From: Ectothiorhodospiraceae bacterium WFHF3C12
GTDB lineage: Bacteria; Pseudomonadota; Gammaproteobacteria; Nitrococcales; Nitrococcaceae
DNA: 64,000 nt
Assembly: GCA_013519935.1 (NCBI GenBank)
Contig: JACDUA010000013.1
Location: 1-64,000, forward strand
Direction: 5' to 3'
Numbering within the stretch: the stretch's first letter is position 1; each line of letters opens with the position of its first letter. This document shows, piece after piece, positions 31,719 to 38,941 of the stretch. The translations under genes and the position numbers were made by a program. Below the pieces are notes generated by a model. That model did not search any database and was not told the origin of the DNA. It saw nothing but the letters and a program-made list of their open reading frames with translations.

Positions 31719-32093
31719 ATGACGGAATCACTCTACGAGCGATTGGGTGGTGCATCGAGAATATCACTGATCGTGGATGACGTGGTTACAGCGCACATGC
31801 AGAACCCGACGATCAATGCCCGTTTCCTGCCCTACGAGGACAAGCCCGAAACGGTCCGGGAGGTGAAACAGCACATGTGCAATTTTCTGGGCGCGGGCAC
31901 GGGCGGGCCTGAGACCTACGCCGGGCGCAGCATGCCGGACACGCATCGTGGCATGGATATCAGTGACGCCGAGTACGACGCGGCGGTCGATGACATCATG
32001 GCGACGTTGCAGAGTCACGGCATCGACGAAGCGACCCGCGGCGACGTCAAGGCGATCACCGACTCGCTGAAGGCGGAGATCGTGCATATCTGA
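31719..32093 (+). CDS. Group I truncated haemoglobin
   Basis: A 124-residue haem protein, probably for oxygen or nitric oxide chemistry. It has the trHbN layout: SLYERLGGASRISLIVDD at the start, then the E-helix region, TGGPETYAGRSM, and DTHRGMDIS with the proximal His76. GGAGGA precedes the ATG. The usual distal Tyr and Gln region is less clear (VKQHMCNFLGAG), with His52 as a possible distal residue. The HxlR-type regulator is divergent from it. Confidence 0.9.
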   Translation: MTESLYERLGGASRISLIVDDVVTAHMQNPTINARFLPYEDKPETVREVKQHMCNFLGAGTGGPETYAGRSMPDTHRGMDISDAEYDAAVDDIMATLQSHGIDEATRGDVKAITDSLKAEIVHI

Positions 32094-32332
32094 GAGCGGG
32101 CCCAATCGTGCCCGTGTCTTTAACGGGTTGTTCATCAGGGTCTGTTGCCGAGGCCGATGCATGGGGCTCGGGGCAGACCCGGATTCTATCCCAACCCGGG
32201 TCGCGCCAAAGCAACGCTTCATGGGCGTGGATCCGTCGGTGCGGAAGGTTCCCGGTCGCGGCGCGCTGCCTGGCCACTGACCAGCCTGCTCTCGCCCGTT
32301 GCCGACTGCGATTACCGGCTCCGCCGGCCCCG

Positions 32333-33889
32333 TTAGAAACCGACTTCCAGCGCGGCCCCCGCGGTGTCGACGCGCTTGCGTGCCGTGGGCAGGCGCACTT
32401 CGAACTCGACGCCGCGGACGTCCAGCGGCTCGAACTCCAGGCGGTTGGCCAGGGGCTTGGGGCGGTAGCGGACGCGCCATCGTGGGCGCGTGGGATGGGC
32501 CGGGTCATGGAACTCCTGCCGGCCGCGTTTCGCGAAGCCTTCCACCGTGGTGCCGGTGTCCTCGCCGTCGGCGCGGACCGTGACGGCCAACACCGGGGAT
32601 CGGGTGGTCCATTCCAGCGTGCGGGTGGGCTCGCCGTTGGCTGCCTGGCAGCGCGGTCTGCCGTCCTCGATGGTCGTCTCGACCGGCTCGACGATTTCTT
32701 CGCCATTCTGCAGCGTCAGCCGCAGCTCGTAGCGCGTGGGTTGTGAGTCGATGTTGTGGACATCGATCCGGCCCTCGTAGCCCTTGACGATCTCGTTGAC
32801 GAAGTAGAGCCCCAGGCCACGGCCGTGATGCTCGCGCTTGCGCCGCGTCGAGTAGCCGAGCTGGAAGAGGTGGCCGAGGTCTTCCTCGCGCACGTGGGGG
32901 CCGCGGTTGTAGACGCGCAGGCAGGCGTCACCGTCCTCTTCGGTCAGCGTCACGGCGATCGGTGCGAAGGGCGCGCTGTAGCCGGGCTTGGCGGCGTAGA
33001 ACTGGGCGTTGCGCAGCAGGTTCTCCAGCAGCAGGACGAAGTGGTTCTCCTTGCCGAGGAGCTCGCCGGCCGGCTGGAGGTGCGCGCGCACCTGGCCGTC
33101 GTCAAGCTCGTAGTCGGTCTCGCCGTCGGGCGCGGGCAGCGGGTCCTGGCGCACCATGGCCACGGCCCGCCAGGCCGCGCGTTGCGGCGGATAGGCGGGC
33201 TCGTTGGGCAGGGCGCGTGCCTGCTCGCTGTCGAGCAGCCGCTGGCAGTACTGCTCCTCGGCCTCGCAGAGCAGATTGCCAATGTGCAGCGTGAGGTTCT
33301 CGGCGGTGGAGAGGTCGAGCAGGTCCCAGAGGTAGTGCAGCGCTTCGAGGGCGGACTGGTAGCCGGCGCCCGGTTCGCCGTCGGCGCCGGACTCCGACAG
33401 GCCCCGCTGCAGCGCGGTCTGCACCTTGTCGAAGCTGATCACGCCGTTGTGGCGCACCTCCGCGGCGATGCCCTTGAAGTGCAGGAACTTCTCGTCGTAC
33501 TCGATGTACTCCAGCAGCTTGTCGCTGATGAACAGCTTGAGCTTGTCGGCGTGCTCGGAGTACGTGTGGGCCTTCATCTGGAGCTCCTTGTTGCGAGCCC
33601 AGAGGTCGTCGACCTGGTTGCGCAGCTGCTCGAGCTCGGTCTTCTGACGCGCGCGGCGCCGGGCGTGGCGGCGCACGTCCAGCCATGCCAGCAGGGCCAG
33701 CACGGCGACGACGCCGTAGCGGACCTCGGGACGGTGGGCCACGGCGGGCAGCTCGTAGAAGGCGGCCAGGTCCGGGGCGGTCAGCACCAGGAAGAACAGC
33801 GAAGCGGCGAGCGCGAACAGCACCGTCGGCCAGGGGAATGCCTCGGCGTCCGTCGTAAAGAGACGTTGACCCTGACCCGCTTCGCTCAC
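32333..33889 (-). CDS. Atypical membrane histidine kinase
   Basis: The 518-residue protein starts at GTG 33889, overlapping the response regulator stop as GTGA. Two membrane helices (about 21-39 and 56-72) enclose a very short outer loop. A coiled coil follows (about 78-130). The ATPase domain is clear: N-box LLENLLRNAQFYA (287-299), VYNRGPHV, and the G2 box HGRGLGLYFVNEIV (355-368). A normal H-box is not visible; FKGIAAEVRHNGVISFDKVQ (His147 in RHNG) is the best candidate phosphoacceptor. The last 100 residues form a beta-rich extra domain after the ATPase. With no sensor domain outside, it probably receives its signal within the membrane or from a partner. Confidence 0.85.
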   Translation of the reverse strand: MSEAGQGQRLFTTDAEAFPWPTVLFALAASLFFLVLTAPDLAAFYELPAVAHRPEVRYGVVAVLALLAWLDVRRHARRRARQKTELEQLRNQVDDLWARNKELQMKAHTYSEHADKLKLFISDKLLEYIEYDEKFLHFKGIAAEVRHNGVISFDKVQTALQRGLSESGADGEPGAGYQSALEALHYLWDLLDLSTAENLTLHIGNLLCEAEEQYCQRLLDSEQARALPNEPAYPPQRAAWRAVAMVRQDPLPAPDGETDYELDDGQVRAHLQPAGELLGKENHFVLLLENLLRNAQFYAAKPGYSAPFAPIAVTLTEEDGDACLRVYNRGPHVREEDLGHLFQLGYSTRRKREHHGRGLGLYFVNEIVKGYEGRIDVHNIDSQPTRYELRLTLQNGEEIVEPVETTIEDGRPRCQAANGEPTRTLEWTTRSPVLAVTVRADGEDTGTTVEGFAKRGRQEFHDPAHPTRPRWRVRYRPKPLANRLEFEPLDVRGVEFEVRLPTARKRVDTAGAALEVGF

Positions 33890-34695
33890 GACGCGTCCCG
33901 CTGCACCGGCTTCCAGCAGTAGGCCATGGAGTCGCCGAAGGCGACGATGCCCTGGTCGGTCTTGCACAGGGCCGTGAAAGCCCCTTCCCCCGGCATCGCC
34001 TGGTCGAACGCGCGCCGCAGCACGCGCACGTGCTGGCGGTAGCTGGCCCAGGTGAAGCGGTCGGGGTCGGCGTCCAGCAGCTCCGCCATGCGCTCGGTGG
34101 TCACCGCGCGCGGCGAGGCCTCGACCAGATAGCGCAGGATCCGGCGCGGGGTCGGCGCCAGGGGGCGTCGGCTGTCGGCCGGGTTCATGAGCTTCTCCCC
34201 GCGCCAGTAGATGGTCCAGCTCGCGGTGTCGATCCGCAGGTCGCCGCTTTGCAGGACGTCGCCGGGATCGGGCTGGCCGGGCTGGCGCATGCGGGCCTGG
34301 CGCAGCGTCGCGCGGATGCGCCAGCACAGCACGGACTCGACGTTGCGCTGGTGCTTGGCGATGAAGTCCTGCGCCCAGGCCGACTCGAGGGCCTGTTGCT
34401 CGACGTCGGTGCCGCTGTACTCGGAAAGGTAGAGGATGGGCACGTCGGGCCACTTGCGCTGCAGCGCGCGCGAGACGGAGAAGCCCGCGGCCGTGTTGCC
34501 CTTCATGTTCGCGTCCAGCAGGGCGACGTCCGGCCGGTTCGCGGGATTACTGGCCTTGATGTGCTGACAGGCCGCCTCGGCGAAGCGGAACACCTGCAGC
34601 TCGGTCGGTCCTTCGTCGAACTCGGCGGCCTCCAGCACGGGCCGGAAGCGATCGATCCAGTGCGACTGGTCCTCTACCCACAAGATCGTGGCCAT
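33886..34695 (-). CDS. Response regulator with winged-helix output
   Basis: The 269-residue protein is the partner of the kinase with which it overlaps by four bases. The receiver domain has the acidic pair in WVEDQ (Glu8, Asp9), the phosphoacceptor Asp61 in VALLDANMKGN and a YLSEYS switch. The C-terminal half has the OmpR-like layout LRIDTASWTIYWRGEKL, LAPTPRRILRYLVEASPRAV, and SYRQHVRVLRRAFDQA. The phosphorylation region is longer than usual and the protein ends in an unusual YCWKPVQRD tail. It starts 161 bases from the divergent membrane-protein gene, whose promoter it may control. Confidence 0.85.
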   Translation of the reverse strand: MATILWVEDQSHWIDRFRPVLEAAEFDEGPTELQVFRFAEAACQHIKASNPANRPDVALLDANMKGNTAAGFSVSRALQRKWPDVPILYLSEYSGTDVEQQALESAWAQDFIAKHQRNVESVLCWRIRATLRQARMRQPGQPDPGDVLQSGDLRIDTASWTIYWRGEKLMNPADSRRPLAPTPRRILRYLVEASPRAVTTERMAELLDADPDRFTWASYRQHVRVLRRAFDQAMPGEGAFTALCKTDQGIVAFGDSMAYCWKPVQRDAS

Positions 34696-34856
34696 CGCGC
34701 ACCCTGGTTCCTGAGGTGTCGGCTCCGCAGTCTACCATGCACTGTTACTCACCCAGTTTTCACAGGCCTCTCCGAGAATCCTCCTCAAGCCGTGGCCGCG
34801 GGCCGTCCACCGGGCGTTCCGCGGCCGCACCGGGAACCGGGACAGGAGAGAACACC

Positions 34857-36401
34857 ATGTGGGACATCCTCACCATCTGGAGCGAGTCGGCGGCGCTGTC
34901 GCTGGCGATCTGGATCGTACTGGCCATGGTCGTGCTGTACTTCGGCCGCCCTCACGCGCATCAGCTCCTGCGTAGCACGGGCCGGGCCATCGACCATGCC
35001 CTGCGGCTCGCCGCGGCCAGCCTCCGCCAGCTCGAGAAACGCGTCTCGGCGCGCAACCGCGACGTACTGCTGGCGCAGGGCCGGGAGGCGACCGAGCACG
35101 CCATCGAACGCGAATTCACCCGCGTGAAGGCGGTCGTGGACCGGGAGCTGGCGCATTACCCCGACCTGCACCGCCGGCTCGAAGACACGCTGGAGAAGGT
35201 CGAGTCGGACTACCAGAACGCGACCCACAACCCGCCGCTGCCACCGGAGTGGTCCGAGGTGGCCTCGACCATCTCCGCGCTGCCGAGCTCGGGCGATCCG
35301 GCCGTGACGAAGATCCTCAACGAGATCAAGTCGGCGGTGGAGAACGCCCGGAAGGAGACGCTGAAGACCTACCAGAAGAACACCCAGGAGCGCCACAAGA
35401 TCCTCGGCGGCATGGCCCCGCACTGGCGGAGCCTGAAGCAGAACATGGAAAAGGTGCAGCAGAAGATCAGCGGCCTGGACGGCCGGGCCGCGAAGATCGA
35501 CCGCCACATGGCCGACTACGAGGCCATGCGCAACCAGGACGACAAGGCGGTTCACCAGCTCACGGCGTCGTCGCTGACGCAGTTCTTCATCGCCGCCCTG
35601 GTGCTGGCCGTCTCCGCGTTCGGGGGGCTGGTCAACTTCCACCTGATCGCGTTGCCCATGTCCGAGATGGTCGGCGGCGGCGCCTACTTCGCCGGCATGC
35701 CGGTCTCCGAGATTGCCGCGCTGGTGATCATCATGGTCGAAATCTCCATGGGCATCTTCTTTCTCGAGGCACTGGGCATTACCAGCCTGTTTCCCATGAT
35801 CGGAAGGATGGACGACCGCTTGCGCAAGCGCATGGGGATCGCCGCGCTGGTGATCCTGGTGCTCTTCGCCAGCATCGAGGCTTCACTGGCCTACCTGCGC
35901 GACCTGCTCATCATGGATCAGCAGGCCCTGACACAGTCGCTGGCCGGGGCCGCGATCGCGGATCAGCAGTTCCGCTGGATTCCCTCGATCGCGCAGATGA
36001 TGCTCGGCTTCATCCTGCCATTCGCGCTGGCGTTCGTCGGCATCCCCCTGGAGTCCTTCGTCCAGTCGCTGCGCACGGTGCTCGGTCTGCTGTTCCTCGG
36101 GCTGCTGCGCGCCGCTCGCGTGGTGCTGCGCATGGTGGGCGTCACGGCCAACCACCTGAGCAAGATGCTGATCAGCGTTTACGACCTGTTCGTGATGCTG
36201 CCCCTCGGCATCGAGCGAATGGTGACCGGCGCCCAGGCGCGTTCCGCCGGTGGGAAGCAGCTGTCCGAGTCCGCCGACGATACCGACACGGACACGCGCG
36301 AGCATGGTGCCGGCAGTAGCACTCGCTCGCGGAGCCGGCGCGGCAGGCGCGAGGAAGCGGCCGGCGGCGCCCAGCCCGAACCGACTCCGACGGAGGCTTG
36401 A
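34857..36401 (+). CDS. Polytopic membrane protein with a long coiled coil
   Basis: The 514-residue protein begins with one membrane helix (11-29), followed by about 200 residues of charged, heptad-like sequence (31-235, for example ILNEIKSAVENARKETLKTY). This is consistent with a coiled-coil domain on one face of the membrane. Five or so further helices lie between 240 and 430 (LTQFFIAALVLAVSAFGGLV, IAALVIIMVEISMGIFFLEA, MGIAALVILVLFASIEASLA and others). The C-terminal 55 residues are polar, Arg- and Glu-rich and likely disordered. AGGAGAG precedes the ATG. No family was recognised. It is followed three bases later by the VWA-like lipoprotein gene and faces the two-component pair. Confidence 0.75.
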   Translation: MWDILTIWSESAALSLAIWIVLAMVVLYFGRPHAHQLLRSTGRAIDHALRLAAASLRQLEKRVSARNRDVLLAQGREATEHAIEREFTRVKAVVDRELAHYPDLHRRLEDTLEKVESDYQNATHNPPLPPEWSEVASTISALPSSGDPAVTKILNEIKSAVENARKETLKTYQKNTQERHKILGGMAPHWRSLKQNMEKVQQKISGLDGRAAKIDRHMADYEAMRNQDDKAVHQLTASSLTQFFIAALVLAVSAFGGLVNFHLIALPMSEMVGGGAYFAGMPVSEIAALVIIMVEISMGIFFLEALGITSLFPMIGRMDDRLRKRMGIAALVILVLFASIEASLAYLRDLLIMDQQALTQSLAGAAIADQQFRWIPSIAQMMLGFILPFALAFVGIPLESFVQSLRTVLGLLFLGLLRAARVVLRMVGVTANHLSKMLISVYDLFVMLPLGIERMVTGAQARSAGGKQLSESADDTDTDTREHGAGSSTRSRSRRGRREEAAGGAQPEPTPTEA

Positions 36402-36404
36402 ATC

Positions 36405-37106
36405 ATGAGCGCAAACCACAGCACCAAACGGCTCACACCCGCCGCGCGTAGGCGGCGGGTTACCGGCCTCATGGCCGCCGTCGCGATCGCCTTTTTTCTC
36501 GCCTCGTGTGGCGGCGCCCCGAACAATCGCGCGGCGGTCGTGCTCATCGACATCTCGGGCGAGTACGCCCACGAGATGGAGAAGGCCCGGCGAGTGACCA
36601 GCTACCTGTTGGGTAGCCTCGAGCCGGGCGACTCGATCGCCGTGGCGTTCATCGACAACACGAGCTACACCGAGCGCAACTTCATCGCGCGCGCCGACTT
36701 CGACCACCGGCCCAGCGTCGCCAACGACCAGAAGCGCCAGGTGAAGGCGAAGCTGGACGCGTTCCTGAAGGACTTCGACGTCCCCAGCTACCATAGCGAT
36801 CTGACGGGCGGCATCCTTCTGGCCCGCGATTACCTGGAAAGCGCGGAGGCGAAGACCCGGCAGATCTTCCTGCTGTCCGACCTCGACGAGGACCTGAAGC
36901 CGGAGCTCGACCGGGACGTGCCGCTGACGCTCGGCGGTATCGAGGTCGTGGCGGTCAACGTGATTCGCCGCGACAGCGACAACGTCGACCCCAAGGGCTA
37001 CCGCAAGCGCATTGCGGGTTGGCAGGAGCGGGTCCAGACCAACGGCGGCCACTGGCAGATGGTCAACCAGATCGAGCGCCTGGAGCGCGTGGTCGCGTTG
37101 CGGTGA
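36405..37106 (+). CDS. VWA-like lipoprotein
   Basis: The 233-residue protein has a basic N-terminus, a membrane segment (LMAAVAIAFF) and the lipobox FLASC (Cys35), so it is lipid-anchored outside the inner membrane. The rest has the von Willebrand A layout: VVLIDISGEYAHEM with the metal-site Asp49 and Ser51, LLGSLEPGDSIAVAFID, SDLTGGILLA with Thr134, and IFLLSDLDEDLKPEL with Asp159. The usual DxSxS is DISGE, so one metal ligand is replaced. VWA domains bind protein partners. The tight spacing suggests it works with the coiled-coil membrane protein upstream. Confidence 0.8.
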   Translation: MSANHSTKRLTPAARRRRVTGLMAAVAIAFFLASCGGAPNNRAAVVLIDISGEYAHEMEKARRVTSYLLGSLEPGDSIAVAFIDNTSYTERNFIARADFDHRPSVANDQKRQVKAKLDAFLKDFDVPSYHSDLTGGILLARDYLESAEAKTRQIFLLSDLDEDLKPELDRDVPLTLGGIEVVAVNVIRRDSDNVDPKGYRKRIAGWQERVQTNGGHWQMVNQIERLERVVALR

Positions 37107-37142
37107 TTGCCGGGTGGAGTGCGACGCGCGGGCGCGACAGGA

Positions 37143-37245
37143 ATCGCGCCTCGCGGCGCTCCTACAGGGGGCGCGGCTTTTGCCGTAGGCCCGATGGGCC
37201 CGCCATCCGGCGGTTTGACGCGGGCCGTCGGCGCCGGCGACATCC
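37143..37245 (-). repeat. Long dispersed repeat, inverted partial copy
   Basis: CGCGCCTCGCGGCGCTCCTA, a GGCCCGATGGGCC core, CCATCCGGCGGTTTGACGCG, GGCCGTCGGCGCCGGCGA. It is the reverse-complement form of the 9014-type repeat, joined to a REP-like palindrome. Confidence 0.65.
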
Positions 37246-37308
37246 GCCATTCCCCCGTCTCGCCATTCGCACTACCATGGCGACCTCTACCGGCTTTCGG
37301 AGCGTCTC

Positions 37309-37752
37309 ATGGCCTGGCTCTGGGTGGTATTCGCGGTGGCCGTGGGCTGTTTGCTGGCCATTCAGCCCACGCTCAACGCGGAGGTGGGCCGTCACCTTGG
37401 CGGTCCCATCGTGGCGGCGGCCGTCAACTTCATCATCGGCCTCGTGGTCCTTGCGGCGCTGGCGCTCTACATCCGGGGCGGGCTGCCGAGCCTCGGCGAG
37501 CTGCGGTCGGCACCCTGGTGGGCCTGGTTCGGCGGGCTCATCGGTGCCACGTTCGTTTCCACCGCCGCGTTCCTCGCCCCTCGAATCGGTGTCTCCGCTA
37601 TGTTCGCCTCGGTGATCTTCGGCCAGCTCGCCGCCTCCCTGTTGCTCGACCACTTCGGGCTTTTCAACCTGCCGGTCCAGGAAATCTCGTGGCAACGGGT
37701 GGTCGGCGTCGCGATGGCGGGGGCCGGGGTCTTGCTCGTCAGCCAGAACTGA
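37309..37752 (+). CDS. DMT family transporter of the DUF606/YdcZ type
   Basis: The 147-residue protein has four or five membrane helices: AWLWVVFAVAVGCLLAIQPT, VAAAVNFIIGLVVLAALALY, and a C-terminal VVGVAMAGAGVLLVSQN, a typical end for this family. LAIQPTLNAEVGRHLGGPIV is the first family motif. These half-size members of the drug/metabolite transporter superfamily probably work as dimers; substrates are unknown. GGAG precedes the ATG. Confidence 0.85.
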   Translation: MAWLWVVFAVAVGCLLAIQPTLNAEVGRHLGGPIVAAAVNFIIGLVVLAALALYIRGGLPSLGELRSAPWWAWFGGLIGATFVSTAAFLAPRIGVSAMFASVIFGQLAASLLLDHFGLFNLPVQEISWQRVVGVAMAGAGVLLVSQN

Positions 37753-37865
37753 CCCGGCGCCCAGGGTGGGCGGTAGCCCACGCGGACGGGCTCTCGGTGG
37801 TGTTCCTTGTTGAGCCGTCGCCCACTCGCCGGGGCCTGGCGGTGTGTTTCGCCGGAGACCGCACC

Positions 37866-38225
37866 ATTCGCGCCTCGCGGCGCGCCCTACAGCCGCGGGC
37901 CGGATGGACTTGTCATCCGACGGTTTGACGCGGGACGTCGGCGCCGGCTTCGCCGGTGCCGACCTACGTCAGCTGCTGGATCGTTCGCGGCGAGGCCGCC
38001 ACTCCGACGACAGCCCCGGCTTGGCGTAGGAGCGGCCCCTGGCCGCGAACGTGCGACGTGGACGTGCAAGGGGGGACGATGGTGTGGGTCGGCACCTGCG
38101 TTGGCCGCAGCCACCACACCAGTCGCGCCTCGCGGCGCCCCTACAGCCGTGGGGCGGATGGGCTTGCCATCCGACAGTCTGGCGGGGATGTCGGCGCCGG
38201 CTTCGCCGGTGCCGACCTACGTCCT
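37866..38225 (-). repeat. Two inverted copies of the long dispersed repeat with a REP-like palindrome between
   Basis: Copies at about 37866-37975 and 38120-38225 run CGCGCCTCGCGGCGC, CCTACAGCCG, GGATGG, TCATCCGACGGTTTGACGCG or a variant, GTCGGCGCCGGCTTCGCCGG, TGCCGACCTACGTC. Between them at 38026-38050 lies GTAGGAGCGGCCCCTGGCCG then CGAAC, the REP-like unit. The region 37753-38262 has no gene. Confidence 0.85.
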
Positions 38226-38262
38226 GCGTGTCGGAGCCGGAAACAGGGTACGGCGCCGTTTT

Positions 38263-38571
38263 CTACCGCGATTCCTCGCGTTCGAATAGTGCCCAGGCGG
38301 CGCTGTCACCCTTGACCAGTTCCAGCCCCTGCGGAGCCGGCGGCGCGCACGGCCGGGCATGCATCTCCCTGGCGAGCTCACGGGTCGCGGGCGTGAAATA
38401 GACGAGCACCTCGCAGTGCAGCCGTCCTTCCGATTCGTGGCGGAGGAACAGGGCCTTTTCGCCGGCGTCGTGGTCCGCGCCATACGCAAGCTCGAAGGCG
38501 CGTTCCAGCCTTTGCAACTCCGGGTCGGCAAGCATGGCGTCGCCGAGATTCAGTGCGTGCCAACGTGTCAT
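38263..38571 (-). CDS. Hypothetical small soluble protein
   Basis: The 102-residue protein begins at ATG 38571, after AGGGGAAC. It opens MTRWHALNLGDAMLADPELQ and has ERAFELAYGADHDAGEKALF and LHCEVLVYFTPATRELAREM. It has one likely catalytically silent Cys, no membrane span and no signal peptide. The pattern is of a conserved hypothetical protein; no Pfam family was recognised. It stands alone, next to the repeat cluster. The upstream extension to 38634 is open but unsupported. Confidence 0.6.
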   Translation of the reverse strand: MTRWHALNLGDAMLADPELQRLERAFELAYGADHDAGEKALFLRHESEGRLHCEVLVYFTPATRELAREMHARPCAPPAPQGLELVKGDSAAWALFEREESR

Positions 38572-38941
38572 TGCCAGTTCCCCTGCCGGGTCTTCGATGC
38601 CGCTTTTCGAGGCCGCCGATCGCTGCCCCGTCACCTCGCCGGCGCAACGGCCGGGCAGAGATGCTGTTTCTCACGGCTGGTAAAGGTGTCGATGGGCTCA
38701 CCCGTCCGTGATTTCACAGATATGAACGGTACCCATCAGCCGCGCCGCGGCGCAAACGCCGCCCGAGCGGGCGGTAAAGGCGATTTGAGCATGACAACGC
38801 GCGCTGAGGACCGAAGACGGCGCTCAACCGCGGCGCCATCTCCGCCGATGATTCGTCTTATTGGCAATTGGCCCATGGCCTCCCGGCGCGGCGGGCGTCT
38901 ATGCTGTCCCTTGTCCAGCAGTTTCCAGAGCGGGAGGGGCA
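38572..38941. other. Intergenic, no gene seen
   Basis: The 370 bases contain no supported gene, repeat of the island families or recognisable terminator. The GGGAGGGG ribosome-binding site of the next gene lies at its end. Confidence 0.5.
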
